Part shown: one piece after another, positions 1 through 12,430 of the stretch | Numbering within the stretch: position 1 is the first letter of the stretch | Layout: every line of letters starts with the position of its first letter | NCBI GenBank assembly: GCA_032164245.1 | Contig: JAVMKO010000001.1 | Coordinates: 81,465,892 to 81,529,891, forward strand | Source of the DNA: Sternotherus odoratus | Lineage: Eukaryota > Chordata > Testudines > Kinosternidae | DNA length: 64,000 nt | Direction: 5' to 3' | The notes under the pieces: generated by a model | Told to the model about the DNA's origin: nothing | What the model saw: only the letters and a program-made list of their open reading frames with translations | Databases searched by the model: none | Position numbers and translations under genes: made by a program

Positions 1-1120
1 TTGTTCCACCAGCCTTTGCAGGAATTTCATTCTCCTCCTTCGTCACACGGTTACTGAAAAATCTGGCTTTTGCTACCAGCCGGAGTCCTCACCCCGTCTT
101 CAACAGAGCACACGGACCCTGAGTTAGTGCTAAAACTCCCCCCTTTCCTGTGATTTGCCTCTGCTGCTAACTCAAAAACAGTAACACTTCATCAACCTCA
201 GTCCAAGCTCGGCTGTCCATTGGGTTTCCCTCCAAGAGCTTCTGTCTTGGTTCCCCAGTCCTCTCTCCCCAGAAACCTACCTCCCCTCCATTATAACATG
301 CTACCGTTGCCATAACATGGCAGAAAAATCTCCACAGCTTTATGCAAGGTTCTATCCTCTGCCTCTGGGATGGATCAACACCCAAGTTATGCCACCCTCT
401 TACATGAGCATTTGGGCTAATCTGGCTGATTTTCTTTATTGGTAAGGAAAGCATTTGTAATGCTCCAGCAACCAATCTCTAACTGTGGAAAGTCACGAGA
501 TATCTGCCCTTAGATTTATCTCATTCTAATTAGTAGCTTTCCTTTTTTCATTTTAGCTGCAACACAAATTGAGCAGCTGATGTATCCTGAAATTATAAAG
601 TTGCTTGTTTTATAACTATCGTTGGTAGTATTTTTGGTCTGCTCATCATCATGGTATATTCTTTTCAAGTTTGCTTTCTAAGCTTTCTGGGGCAGAGTAT
701 TGACTTCTACCTCCAGTTGTGCTCAAACTGAAACAGAGAAGTTGATGATGGGAAAGAAACAAGAGGAACAAGAGAATGTTGCGCTAGTAAGGCCTGATAT
801 GTCCCTTCAGAACTAGAAACTAATGCCCTATGTCACTGGAGAGCAAAGATTCCTGAATTTTCACAGCTTACACAAAATTCATTTTTTAGTTTTGGTGGTT
901 TGAGCATCAGGCCTTTAAAACGTACTCAGGTTCCTCATATTAGCAGTGTTTTGCAGGTACTGAGCTGTGAATGAAGCTAGGAGATCCTAGATCTGAGAGG
1001 AGTATAATTTTCAAACACTGCACAGGCTGTATATATGTAACAAGCAAGCCACAGTAAGCTGCTTTATTGAAAGCAGCATAATGGAGCAAAGAGAAAGTGG
1101 ATGAGGCTGAGTCCAGAGAG

Positions 1121-1941
1121 TAGGGTGACCAGATGACAAGAAAAAAATATCGGGACACATGGGGGGGGAGGGGGGACGGGAGGAGGGAAGGGGAAGTAGA
1201 GAGGAGGGTGCCACAGACTTCCCCCCCACTGGACCCATGGGGGCAGAGTCTGAGGAAGCCACCGGTCAGGATGCAGGGGCCTGGCTCCAGGTGGAGGGGC
1301 GCAGGGCCCTGGTTCCGGGCGCAGCCCCACCGCGGGTTGGGGATCCAGGGCCCCAGCTGCTTACCCCAGTGAACTGTTCTCAGCTGGGCCGGGGGGGGGG
1401 GCAGCCGGCAGGTGGGTCAGGGGCTGGTTTGGGGGGCAGCGGCTGGGCGGTTTCTGTAACCACCCTCCTCACCGCCCCATCACAAGCAGCCCTCCTTCCC
1501 CCGCTCCTGCAGCATGTGAGGCAGCTCCAGAGAGCTGTCCTGGTCGCTGCCGCCTGCCCCTGACTCTCCATGCAAGGGGGGGGGGGGGGCAGTGGGCATG
1601 GGGCTGATGAGGGGCCGGACTCGGAGCCGGGTTGGGGGGGGGGCGGGGCTCTCTGCCCCTCCCCCTCTGCCGGTGCAGGCTGCAAGCAGCCCTCCTTCCC
1701 CCTCCTTGCAGCATGTGCGGGGGCAGAGAGCCTCTGCCTGGGGCAGTGAGGCTTGTGCCTGCTCCTGCCGGCAGGAGGGTGCTGCGGCCGCCCTGGAAGG
1801 AGCGGTTAGTGAGGCACGAGTCTGGCCCCAGCCTCTGAAGGTCCCTACAAAGGGCGTCCCAACTAAAGTATGATCGGGACGCGGGACAAGTCTCCGAAAA
1901 TCCAGACTGACCCGATAAAATCGGGACGTCTGGTCACCCTA
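1121..1941. mobile_element. hAT-type non-autonomous element, long form (copy 1)
   Basis: Perfect terminal inverted repeats TAGGGTGACC / GGTCACCCTA bound an 821-bp element flanked by the direct repeat CCAGAGAG (1113-1120 and 1942-1949). The 8-bp duplication is the hAT superfamily signature. Both ends share the 'gggaca...atcggga' subterminal motif with three shorter copies at 10.8, 30.2 and 44.7 kb. The interior is unusual: about 700 bp of GC-rich sequence with G runs, absent from the 120-bp copies. No transposase is visible, so it would depend on one supplied in trans. Confidence 0.85.
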
Positions 1942-1949
1942 CCAGAGAG

Positions 1950-4469
1950 AGCCCCAGGGTGTGTACAATGCTCCAGAGATGACCTCTCAGATCTGGGCTT
2001 TAGGACTAAGGTCAGGGAGGCAGCTCAGCAACCTCATCACATGTGGCAGAGAGCAGCCATCAGGTTTGGAACATGGGGAAATGAGGGGAGGCGGCGTGAG
2101 TTGAAGCAGCAGGGTGTTTGGGGCTGCAATGTACGTACAAAGCACTTTCCCAGGGGAACCACCTCTTGCCTGCTGCTCTCAGCTACTCGTGTGACAACTC
2201 CAATCAGGCTGCCTCTGGTTCCTGCCACCAACTGTACCTGGGGTCTCCCTCTTCCACAGAGGATGAGTAAACCTGTTGTGGTGAGTAACCTCTTGGGAGC
2301 ATGCAGGAAATCCATGTCTTCCTGTAGGACAGATTCTTCAAGGTTAGGTTGGAAGGATCACCACACCCTAAAAAAACCTAGGAAGGGTTGGAGTGGAAAA
2401 GGCAACTCCTGCTGGGTGTTAGAATCTGGTGTTGTGGTCTCAAGTCATCTCAGATAATATTGGTTTGGAATTCCTGCATCGGCATGTGATTTCAGAGAGA
2501 GGGAGAGATCTATGCTATCAGATCCAATTGGCTCCTATTGGACAATGGGGATTGGAAATTATTAGTCCCATCCTGCAATACATATCTGCACGCAGTTTCC
2601 AAACCAAGAGAGTGCAGGCATAATAGTAGCAGTACTCAGGTTGCACAGGCAGGAGGGAGGGGGGGAGTGATAAAAAGGTGTACATTTAAATGTTAGCTGT
2701 TACTGAGCTGGAAAGGGTTAACAAGAGCAACATGCTTAGCTATCTCAGAGAAAAGACTCTTTTTGCCTTACCTGTGCAATGGCATCAAAGTTACCATGTG
2801 CTAAGAGTCTGTTACTGTAAGTCACAGGGACAAGTGACGGTCTCAGCCAATGCAGATCAATAGTCTGTTGGCCAGCTAGGGGGGCAATAGCAATAGTACT
2901 AAATGATTTGAAGTCACATGACCCTGTGTCAACCAATTGGATTGTATTGGATAATCTAAGGGTGTAATTGTATACAATAAATATTTCATAGAGTAATATC
3001 TCCCATAGGGGGTTGTGTTAGACAAACACAGCTCAGGCCAACCTCTTAGGGCCAGTTCAGACAGTGCTTCCAAAACCTGACGCTGCAGGATGCCTCTGGG
3101 TAATTGGTTCCCTCCTTCTCCAGGGACAGGCTGAATTTCTGGTGTGAGCTTTACAGCTGATGCTCCAGAGTCCAGACCCATGTCCTGTGGAGTGCAAATG
3201 GCTTTTGCTAACCGAGCTCTCTGGTGGTCGCTAGGGCTTCCTGCAGGCTCAAGATTTCTCCCCGCTTTATTGCAGCCCTGCCTAGGCACATCACTGTTCC
3301 CTATACTCCCTTCACAAACATACACCAGTTCTCTGTAAACTTGTTCCACCCTGATGGAGCTGAGTACCCATTCCAGCTGGCATGGTACAGGAATTTCCGG
3401 CATGTTGAAGGAGGGTAATACTGTACTCTGAAGCCTGAGCTCTGCAGCTGGGAGTCCAGTCAAATGGCTTTGCAGATGGCCCCAAAGTGGCCTGAACCAG
3501 ATCCAATGCAATGCACACTGGGCAGGCTAAGCAGTACTTTCATAGTCTCTATTATACCCTCTGGCAGAACATAGCTGTTTTGTTACATATGGCAGATTAT
3601 GTAACATTTATGGATTGACTATGATTTTAAGTGTGTGTAGGATCCTAGGCTAGGATTCCATTACTGGTTCTCAGGGTTTTCCCCATTTCATGGCTAGTTT
3701 CTGTGTATTAATGATTTCATTGCATACGGTAGTTTGATTGATCTGTAGCTAATTGTGATGACAGTGTCTTTTCTTTCCGTTAAAGCGTTGTCCTGGAAGC
3801 TTGCAAGCTAGGCTTCATTCCCAGTGCAATAATCCCCGGCCATGGCTCTACACAGTGGCCATGTTCATCACACACATGTCATCAGGGAATCAAACCTCAG
3901 CGTCTTCTCCTCCAGAAACCCAGGCCATTAGCGGGGGAGATAAAAGAGCAGCTTCGCTGGCTCTGACAGGAGAAAGGGAACCTTATATTTGATGTTAATA
4001 CCAATAGGTCTTACATATCAGCCTGAATTAGGAGGTGAGTCTAAGTAAACCAAAGGCAATTTGAGTAGGTGTAATTTGTACCTTTATTCTGTCAGCATGC
4101 AATTCACATCGGAGGTGCACTTAAAACTCCCATCTGAATTTGGTCCATGTTATCCTGTAGAGGATAGTGTTGCATATGGTCAGATACACCACACGCAAGA
4201 CCCTCCCACACCTAAAAGTGTACCATGCCTAGATCAGCCGGAAGAGGAAAGTCAGACACACAATCTGAGAAGTGAGCCAGATTTGATATATTCCCCATTA
4301 TCCTGACATGATGATTCTCCAGATACATATTTTCTAGTTTAAAAGGGTCGCTTCACCAGGGGAACATTCTGTGGCTGTGATCAAACTAGGGCAGAATTTC
4401 TGCGCCTTTTTTGAAGTGAAATGTGTCAGGGTTGAATTTTGGAGTAGTTCTGAAGACAACTTCTTTAAG
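1950..4469. other. Intronic DNA, nothing recognised
   Basis: No conserved protein motif, RNA gene or clear repeat boundary was seen. Open frames here (for example 1870-2457 on + and 2876-3511 on -) have no family resemblance and are regarded as chance. Confidence 0.5.
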
Positions 4470-4754
4470 CATAGCATCATAGAAATGTAGGGCTGGAAGG
4501 GACCTCAAGAGGTCATATAGTTCAGCCCCCTGTGGTGTGGCAAGACCAACTAAACCTAGACCACCCCCCGATAGGTTTTTGTCCAGCCTGCTCTTAAAAA
4601 CCTCCTATGATGGGGATTTCACAACCTCCCTTATAGTTTTTTCCTAATATCTAACCTAAATCTTCCTTGCTGAAGATTAAGCTGATTATTTCTTGTCCTA
4701 CCTTTAGTGGCCATGGAGAACAATTGATCACTGTCTTCTTTATTACAGCCCTTA

Positions 4755-4812
4755 GCAGGGGACTGGACTAGATGACCTCTCGAGGTCCCTTCCAGTCATA
4801 TGATTCAATGAT
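4755..4812 (+). mobile_element. Short CR1 3' tail in sense orientation
   Basis: 'ggactggactagatgacc' followed by 'gaggtcccttccagtcat' and 'gattcaatgat' is the sense-strand CR1 3' terminus with its degenerate ATTCTATGAT end. It lies inside the antisense CR1, so the two copies are in opposite orientations. Confidence 0.65.
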
Positions 4813-4892
4813 ATTTGAAGACTATCCGGTCCCCCTCATGTTTCTCAAAACGAAACATACCCATTTTTTATAATCTTTCCTCCTGTGTTCCC

Positions 4893-5279
4893 CAGGGCAT
4901 ACGGGGCCATATCAGTAGTGTCTGCTGGGCCAGGGGTCAAAGGCAGTAGTCGAGACTGGTTAGCAAGCTGAGTCATAAAATGGGTACCAAGGTCAAGCTG
5001 GGCCAGGGTCAAAGGCAAGAATCAGGAGCAAGACAGGATGCAAGCCAGATTCAGCATTGTTGCTCAGAGGCTCCCTGGGGTAACTTCCTGGTTTAAATGG
5101 TTGGCATATGGTTCTGCCACTCTGGCCTCTTCTGGTGATACTTCCTTTGGTGCCTAACACTTCAGTAGTTGTTGGGTGCTGGTTCCCCAGTGGTGATGTA
5201 AAGGCATTGGTCACCCAGGACACACCCCACCCCAAGTTCTGGATGCAGAGATCTTTATTGCTCACAGGTCGAGTTTTTT
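4893..5279. mobile_element. Unclassified insertion inside CR1
   Basis: About 390 bp interrupts the antisense CR1 tail: CR1 similarity stops at 'ctcctgtgttccc' and resumes at 'cgtttttcatttttgttgc'. The insert is rich in 'gtcaaaggca' and 'gtcaagctgggccaggg' direct repeats and has 'tctttattgctc' near its right end, which could be a reverse-strand polyadenylation signal of an LTR fragment. I do not recognise the family. Confidence 0.4.
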
Positions 5280-5381
5280 AAACCGTTTTTCATTTTTGTT
5301 GCTCACCTCTGGATTCTCTATAACTTGTCCACATCTTTCTCAAAGTGTGGTGCACAAAACTGGACACAGTACCCCAGACCT

Positions 5382-5495
5382 AGGTGAAGGGTTTACTGCA
5401 GGAGTGGCTGGCGGAGATTCTGTGGCCTGCGCTGTGCAGGAGGTCAGACGAGATGATCATAATGGTCCCTTCTGACCTTAGAGTCTATGAGGCCT
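5382..5495 (+). mobile_element. CR1 3' end nested in antisense CR1
   Basis: 'gcaggaggtcagacgagat', then 'gatcataatggtcccttct' and 'gaccttagagtctatgag', is a sense CR1 3' terminus. It sits inside the older antisense CR1, giving a second nested insertion in the same element. Confidence 0.7.
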
Positions 5496-6559
5496 TGCCA
5501 GTGCTGAATAGCATAGGACAATTACCTCCAATGCCTTACATACAACACTCCTATCAATACACCCCAGAATAACATTTGCCTTTTAGCAACTACATCATAC
5601 TGTTGACTCATATTCAATTTGTGCCCCACTATAGCTTCAGCTTCTTTTCAGCAGTATTACCGCCTAGCCAGTTATTCTCTACTTAGTATCTGTGCATTTG
5701 ATTTTTTTTCCTTCCTAAGTGAAGTACTTTGCACTTGTCTTAATTTAATTTCATCTTGTTTGTTTCAGATCCGTTCTCCAATTTATCATGGTCCCTTTGA
5801 ATTCTAATCCTGCCTTCCAAAGTATTTAAAACCCCTCCCAAAGTATTTGCAACCCCTTGGTGTCGTCCGCAAATTTTATAATCTACTCTCCACCTCATTA
5901 TCCAAGTCATTAATGAAAATATTGACCAATACTGGACCCAGGAATGACCCCTGCAGGACCTCACTAGAAACATCCTCCCAGTTTGACAGCGAATCATTCA
6001 TTGATCACTACTCTCTGAGTATGGCTTTACAACCATTTGTACACCACTTTATAGTAATTTCATTTAGACCACATTTACCCAGTTTGCTGATGAGAGGGGC
6101 ATGCAGGAATGTGTCAAAAGCCTTATTAAAATCAAGATGTATCACATCTACTGCCTCCCCCCATCCATTAGGTCAGTAACCCGCATACTTGACATGTTAA
6201 CCCATCCTTCCCATTCTACCATTCAAAGAGTGGGGTTCCACCGAGATGGGTGGGATGTCAGGCTGTGGTAGCAGGCTGTGTGGGAAAAGAGAGCTGTTGT
6301 TATTGAATGTGCAAGGGGGTAAAATCCAGAAAATATGGCATCAAATATTCATGAGCATTCAGTCTAACTTTTAAACAAATTTACTTCCGTTGTGTTCACA
6401 CCCCGGTTCTGTTTGCTTTTTGTGAATATTCTAACAAACAAACTTACTGGTAGGAATTTTCACTGAGACAGAAGATTTACAGTATATATATTTACAGAGA
6501 GCTAAGGATGAATTAATGATCACAGATATTTGCTTGGGAAATCTGATATTAACAGTTAT

Positions 6560-6812
6560 GATTAGAGCGGTATGAAAATTTTCACTCAAAACCTTTTTTC
6601 TCGATGAAAAATTAGGTTTTTAAAATATTGAAAATTTTGTGGAAAATTTTCCTCAAATATTTTCAGAATGTCACTGGAAGATCAAAATGTTTCAGGAAAC
6701 GACATTTTCAGTTTTCGGTGGATGAAAATACAAAAAAAATGGTTTTCAGAATTTTTTTTCAACAAAATGTCAACATTTTCCATGTAAAAATAAACATTTT
6801 TCTGACCAGCTC
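6560..6812. repeat. AT-rich interspersed repeat with inverted ends
   Basis: The ends 'gagcggtatgaaaattttc' and 'catttttctgaccagctc' are imperfect inverted repeats. Between them the sequence is dominated by TTTTCA/TGAAAA words on both strands. This is the look of a short DNA element; superfamily not determined, and no target duplication could be read. Confidence 0.5.
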
Positions 6813-7344
6813 CAGTTCCAATTCCATTTGGCCTATGTGTCCAATCAAATCTGAACTAAATTTCAAGTCTCAAACACTTAAAGCAATACCAGCAGCAAAT
6901 GGTTTGAAAACAATTCATATGCTCAACTATCTTTGCATAAAACATTCTTAGAACAATTTCAACCAATTGAGGAGATTGCGATTCTAATTTGTAGATCATT
7001 TGAAAAAAGAAGGGAATAAGGGTTAAATATGGTGAATAAATTCCTTATGGTGGACAATTTCCCTCGTCTCTAGCTGAAAGTATCCAGAAAATTTTATTTT
7101 TTGTTGATCTTACACAAAAGTGTGTTTCTGTGTTGCTCAACATTTTAATTCCTGTAATCTCTTGTCTGGGGCATTTGATGCATCTCTATTTGGAGAACCC
7201 AGGTTGGACTCACAGAAAATACAATACAACTGTATTTAGTAATAGTATAGAGCTCTAAGGCAACCTGTAGCTCAAAACACAACAGAGAAAACAGTGCAGG
7301 AACAAAGTCACAATTTTAAATAAAAAGATAGCGATTGAGATAAG

Positions 7345-8820
7345 TTAAGCGGCATTGATTGGCAAAGCGGATGTTTTCAGAGAAGATTTGAAAAGATATG
7401 GGGAGCCAAAGAAACAGAGAGTTACAGGAAAATTATTCTGAGCCTGGGAAGCCGCAGCAGAGAAGGACCTCCTGCCACCTGTGGCAATGTTATGAGAAGG
7501 GATAGTAAGGAGACAGATGCAAGTTGGACTAGCTGAGCTATGAGCTGAAGTAAAGTCTGTAATGCAGGCTGGAACAAGTTCATGTAAGGTTTTAAAAATG
7601 AAAGAGGAGAATTTGAAACTTGACCTTGAAATGCACAGGAAGCCAGAAGATGTGTCTGAGGCTGGAGGTGGAATGGGTGGTATTGTAATGTTTTGTTGTA
7701 TGTGTGAGAAGATGGACATCATGTGAGTCTGGAGAGCTGGGATTTGGGAGGCCATAAAACTAAGTGGCAACAGCCAAGGTAAAGGAAAGAAACGGGGGGA
7801 TGAGGAGTTCAGCAGAGGGAGAGTCAAAACAGTTGCATTCATAGCAATTGTGCAGAAGCAGTGATAGGCAGATTTGGAGTCCAGGAAGAGGGAGGAGAAG
7901 GATTTACAGTCAAGGATGATGCTCAGGTTACAGATAGAGGAGGCAAAAGAGGTCTTTGTCGAGGAGGGACAAAGAAGGGATAGAGATATATTTGATTAAG
8001 AATGCCTTTGAAGAATCCAACTGAATAAAGTTGAGACAAAGCCACAAGTTTTCGTGGGCAAGAGAGACAGAAGGGGAGCAGGGAAGAGCCAGTAAAGGTG
8101 TTACAAATATTTATACTTGAGGAGTATTGACATAAAGGTGGTAGCTAAGGTTTAAGGTAGGAAGAAGATGTGAATGAGGGGACACGTTTGGTTTAGTGGA
8201 CTAAGCATGAGCAGACCTTGATTCTGTTTCCAATTATGGTACTGACTCACTATGCCCAGCCGTGGGCAAGTCACATACAGCCAAATTTTCAGAAATGCTC
8301 ACTAGTTTTGTGCAGCTTCATTGTTGGGCGCCCAACTTGAGACACCTTGCATCTGATTTGCAAGGGTGCTGGAGACCCCACTGAAGTCACACTGAAAATC
8401 AAGCCTCTCAGGTTCGGCACCCAAAAATGGAGGCAACAGAATTTGTGAACTTTCTGAAAATGCTGATCTTACTGTCCCTATGACTCAGTTTTCCCATCCA
8501 TACAATGGGGAAAATAATACTTACCCACTGTAAGACACTTTGAGCTCTGTGGATGAAAAGTACCATATAAGTGCTATGTGTAATTATTATTTTTATTCGG
8601 AAAAAAATCCATGGAGGTGGGCTCTTGGCACAGAGAAGGTGTCTCCACCATGAGAACTGTTAGACAGGTAAAAGATTATTAAGAAGCCAGAGATACCTTC
8701 ATAAGTATTGATACAGCCCAGAAGGATGGAATGGTCCATAGCCACTGTGTCAAAGGCTTCCATCATGAAGCCCAGGAGACTGTAGGGAGGCTTCATAGGA
8801 GGAGATTAAGAGATTTCAGT
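7345..8820 (-). pseudogene. L2-like LINE reverse transcriptase remnant
   Basis: On the minus strand, 8593-8796 encodes a degenerate RT palm block 'EAFDTVAMDHSILL' followed by 'FYLSNSS', the order found in L2/CR1-clade RTs. Further along, 7345-7842 encodes a C-terminal block with 'FKTLHELVPACITDF', 'RSFSAAASQAQNNFP' and 'LFKSSLKTSAL', which matches the tail of L2-like ORF2 proteins. Order and spacing fit one copy interrupted by a SINE at about 8165-8590. No frame is intact. Assignment to L2 rather than a related clade is inference. Confidence 0.55.
8165..8590 (+). mobile_element. MIR/CORE-like SINE composite
   Basis: Contains 'gtgggcaagtcacatac', 'ctcagttttcccatccat' and 'acaatggggaaaataat' in sense order, then an 'agacactttgagctctg' tail and 'taattattatttttatt'. 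The middle portion (8280-8450) resembles other 'gattttcagaaatgc' repeats in the window. Confidence 0.55.
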
Positions 8821-8877
8821 GCTATGGTCAGGGTGCACCCAGACTCAAAAGGGGCAAAGATAATATTTGTGAGCAGG

Positions 8878-10120
8878 CTGAATAAAAATGGATGACTTAA
8901 AAAAATTAATTGAAATTGTAGTTTTTTATATACATTAAATACACGTTTATTTTAAAACCATTTAAAATTAAATTTGAAATTGACAACTTATGTTAAGGCC
9001 TAAACTTATTATAAGCTATCAAAGTCATTTCACTTAAATACAAAAAAAAATTAAGTAGTATATATTTACTACCAAAATTTTAAAGGAAGTCAGACAACTG
9101 AACTGGTGGAAGTCACTAGTTAAACAGCTGGAACCAAAGTTGGTTGATATGCTAAACCAGTTTTTTGATAGAAGTAGCTTCTTCTACAGGCAGAAAGAAA
9201 GTTTTTTTTTCAATTCAGTTTATTCTACTAGTACAATTCAATCAATACTTCATTCAAAGTTAAAAAACCAACTAGAAACTGAAAAAGCAGGATAGCTTGT
9301 TTTCCTCTTCCAATCTCTGAATAAAAACTAGGTGTGGGAGGATGAGATCTACTAGTTTAATCCTGAAAGATATGTTGAACAGAAATACAGTACAGTTAAA
9401 CCTCCATTTAACAGACTAATTCGGGCGAGGGGGTGTCCGTTAAATCAAAAAGTCCGTTATTTAATAATAATTAAAAAAAGAGCTGTCGGAGCAGCAGCCC
9501 GCCCGCCACAGGGTCGGGGCGACAGCTCCGCAGCCTGCCCGTTGCCTGGACCCGGGTGGCAGCCGGGAGCCGGCAGCCAGCCCGCCAGAAATGGATCAGG
9601 AATGCATCAGACTTGCTCAGAAATTTTGTCCGTTGCATCCGAAGTCCGTTAAATCGAGGTCCGTTAAATCGAGGGTTTACTGTACTTGAAGGATATGGTG
9701 AACAGATAATATTTCCTTTGTTTAATTAATCAGTTTAAAATGCAAAAGCTGATTTGAAACACTTTTTATCCTTATACTTTCCAACACATTTAGGGTAATT
9801 TTACTTAATTTTAAAAATGCTTGGTTTGTGCATTTTAAATTGAATTTGAATTTCTATCCAAATGGAATTTGACAGAAATCACAAGTAAAAAATTAATCAT
9901 TTAGTAAATAAATGCATCAGTCACCATTTTCTAAAACATTTTAAAAAATGTAAAAATTAAGAATCTGAACAAATGTGAGTTAAGCTATATAATTGCTTAG
10001 TACAAATGAAAAACTTCATCAAAATTGATTATTTAAAGCAAGGGTTTCTGTGTTTGATTATTTAAATCATGATTAAAATCAGTGATTTAAATCACTTCAA
10101 TTTAAATCAATCCACCCGGT
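8878..10120. repeat. AT-rich element with TTTAAATCAATCC-type inverted ends
   Basis: Left end 'aaaaatggatgacttaaa' and right end 'tttaaatcaatccacc' are imperfect inverted repeats, and sequence just inside both ends is built of TTAAAT/ATTTAA words. The interior is extremely AT-rich and without coding potential. A second transposon (9393-9682) is nested inside it, so this one is older. Confidence 0.5.
9393..9682. mobile_element. Pogo/Tigger-like MITE
   Basis: Ends CAGTTAAACCTCC and GAGGGTTTACTG are inverted repeats starting with CAG, flanked on both sides by TA (9391-9392 and 9683-9684), the Tc1/mariner target dinucleotide. Repeated 'gtccgttaaatcgagg' words occur at both ends. The GC-rich middle has no open frame, so it is non-autonomous. 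Confidence 0.7.
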
Positions 10121-10807
10121 GTGTGAGAGAGAAGTCTTGAGAGGAGATTTATGTCAGAAGCTTTCAAGGGTCTTAAAGTGAGTGGGAAAAGAGATATGAG
10201 AAAGGATGAGTGGAGGAAGGTGTTGAGCCTACACAAACTATTATCAAATATTGGGTTCATTTTTCATTGGAAAAAGGAAGCAAGTTTTTCATGCTTGTCT
10301 GGAGAAAGTCCATAAGGAAAAGACAATCTGTGTGTGCTAGAAGAAAATTAATGGTATGGAAAGGGGGAGAAAAGATTACTAGGACCTTCCAAAATGAGGG
10401 AGGAGTAGAAATAAGAGTATCTCTGTAAGAGTATCTGAATAGCTTCCCAGATCTCATAGTGGACATCGAGATGGGACATGCACCATTGTTTTTCGAAGTA
10501 TTGATGAAATGCTGGCCTGTGTGATTGAGGATCTGTAGCTGGTCTGTATATAAGAAAATCTTGAAATGATGGAAATAGGGTACATTTTCATGTGGGAGAA
10601 TATAGGAAGTTGGCTAAGAGTGGAGAAAAAGACAGCACTGTGGGTAGTATCATGGATGGGGCAATGGAGAGAATGTTCATACAACCAAAGAATGGTCAGT
10701 AGAGGTGAGATCATGAGAAGAATGGGAAACAGGAAAGCAGGATTATAAAATCAAATGGTGTAGCCATGGGTATGGATGAGAAAGGGGGAACACTAGACAG
10801 CATTAGA

Positions 10808-10931
10808 TAGGGTGACCAGACAGCAAGTGTGAAAAATCGGGACAGGGGGTGGAGGGTAATAAGAGCCTATATAAGAAAAAGACCTCCAAATCGGGACTGT
10901 TGTTATAAAATCAGGACATCAGGTCACCCTA
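10808..10931 (-). mobile_element. hAT-type MITE, short form (copy 2)
   Basis: 124 bp with ends TAGGGTGACC and GGTCACCCTA, flanked by the perfect 8-bp repeat GCATTAGA (10800-10807 and 10932-10939). The interior ('aaaatcgggacagggggtgg', 'cctatataagaaaaagacc') is the reverse complement of copies 3 and 4. Confidence 0.9.
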
Positions 10932-12029
10932 GCATTAGAGAAGTCAAGGAAGTTAAACGAGACAAAGTTAAGGAGGACATCAAGATGTACAGTGAAGTCA
11001 AAGGAGAAGAGACTAATCAGGGGAGAGTCACACTTGAAGCGTCAAAAAAACACAGACCGTAAAAGACCGACAGAATTGGGGCAGTGAAGGAGGAGAGATT
11101 CAGATGTACTCCAAGAAGAAAGAAGAGAAGTTGAAAGAAGGATCCAGTCAGACTTCCAGTATCTGGGTCCATCTTGTTTCATATCCTAAGGGTTCTGATG
11201 CCTTCTTGAGAGAATGACCTCCCTCGCACAATGAGATGATTGTGCCTAGAAATACATTTCAAACATATCTGTCCGAGTCAGGCTCTTCCCCGCTTTGATC
11301 TCATGTGACTATAATCTCCATTCCTGCCTTTCCTGGAGCCACTCCTGCAGCTGACTGTCACCTTCTCTGCACCAGGGAGAGGCTTTGTAGATTCAGGCAT
11401 TAGAGCTGTAATTTTGTCTCTTTCCATATCTAAAAACAGCTGCGAGTTGTTCAGTGCTGCTTATGCATGCAGCCTGTCCAGAGCTTTCTCCCAGTGGCGG
11501 AGGGTGAGGAAGGATGAAGGGATTTCTTGTGGGGAATAGATCACCAGCTAGCTGGGTTTCTTTCTCAGCTTGGCAGTCAGCACTAGTCCCAGGCTGACGA
11601 GGGTTCCTTTGGAAGGACACAGCCCCAGTAACACTACAGATAGCATAATCTGCTCAGGAATCTGCAGTGTGGAGGACAGCCTGTGTCTGGGACAATGAGA
11701 ACCTTTCCTTGCTGCCCTTGTGGGGCGGCGCTGGGACAGCAGAGACTCCAGCACCATTTGGCGCTCCTATAGGGTGGATCTGTGACAGAGCACCAGAGCC
11801 TGGGACATTGGGAAGCCGTCACCCTCTCAATGTGGAGTTCCTGTACCTGTGACAGTGGAACCTGTACTACTGTCACTGACTGGTAAGGTGGGCCGCTCCC
11901 TGGGGCAGGGCCCTGTTGTATAAAATTAAGTCTCCTCCTGTGTTATTGATTTATTGTAATATAGGCTAGATCACACGAGCAATGCTCAGGAATAGAGACG
12001 CCCAGCGGGACTCTGGAGTATGCTTAATG

Positions 12030-12430
12030 CTCGCATGAATATATCCGACACGCTGCAGCTAAATTATCTTCTCTGCCTGCTGTTCCACTTGTGTCATCCT
12101 CTCTCCTTCAATCCCTGCACTGGCTTCTGATCTTTTCCACATCAATGTCCAACTCCTCATTTTCATCTTCAAGGCCCTGCACTGCTCTATGAGTCCCTAC
12201 AGCTCCTCTCTCCACTCCCAGCCTTTACTGTGGTAACTTACCTTGCCTCAGCCCTTCCCTGAGCCTCTTCTCCCTCCAGCCATGACTCTGCACCGTCCCC
12301 CATGCCACCCTCTCCCTCTGGATTGGCCTCCTTGTGCACCATGCTACCTCGTTCTCTTCTTTCGCACACCCCTTCAGGACTCAGGTCTTTCAGCGGGTTT
12401 TCCTATCCTATCCGCCATGCCTCTGCTCTT
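12030..12430 (+). pseudogene. L2-like LINE C-terminal fragment
   Basis: The text 'caatccctgcactggcttc', 'tgtccaactcctcatttt' and 'catcttcaaggccctgcac' matches the L2-type block that encodes 'SLHWLP...FK..KALH', in sense but with frameshifts and no usable frame. Confidence 0.45.

Larger units (their letters stand above)
4470..6200 (-). mobile_element. CR1-family LINE, 3' part, antisense, heavily interrupted
   Basis: The left end reads as the reverse complement of a CR1 3' terminus ('catagaaatgtagggctgg' then 'aagggacctcaagaggtc'). Reading on, the sequence keeps the order of the antisense CR1 tail: 'aactggacacagtacccc', 'aataacatttgcctttta', 'ttgaccaatactggaccc', 'gaatgacccctgcaggacc', 'aaatcaagatgtatcac'. 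Later insertions break it near 4755-4812, 4893-5279 and 5382-5495. It is a dead, 5'-truncated copy; family assignment is from recognition of the conserved tail. Confidence 0.75.

Noticed and set aside
1870..2457. 195-codon open frame on the plus strand
   Set aside because: Starts inside the end of a hAT element and runs into unrelated intron sequence; no motif.
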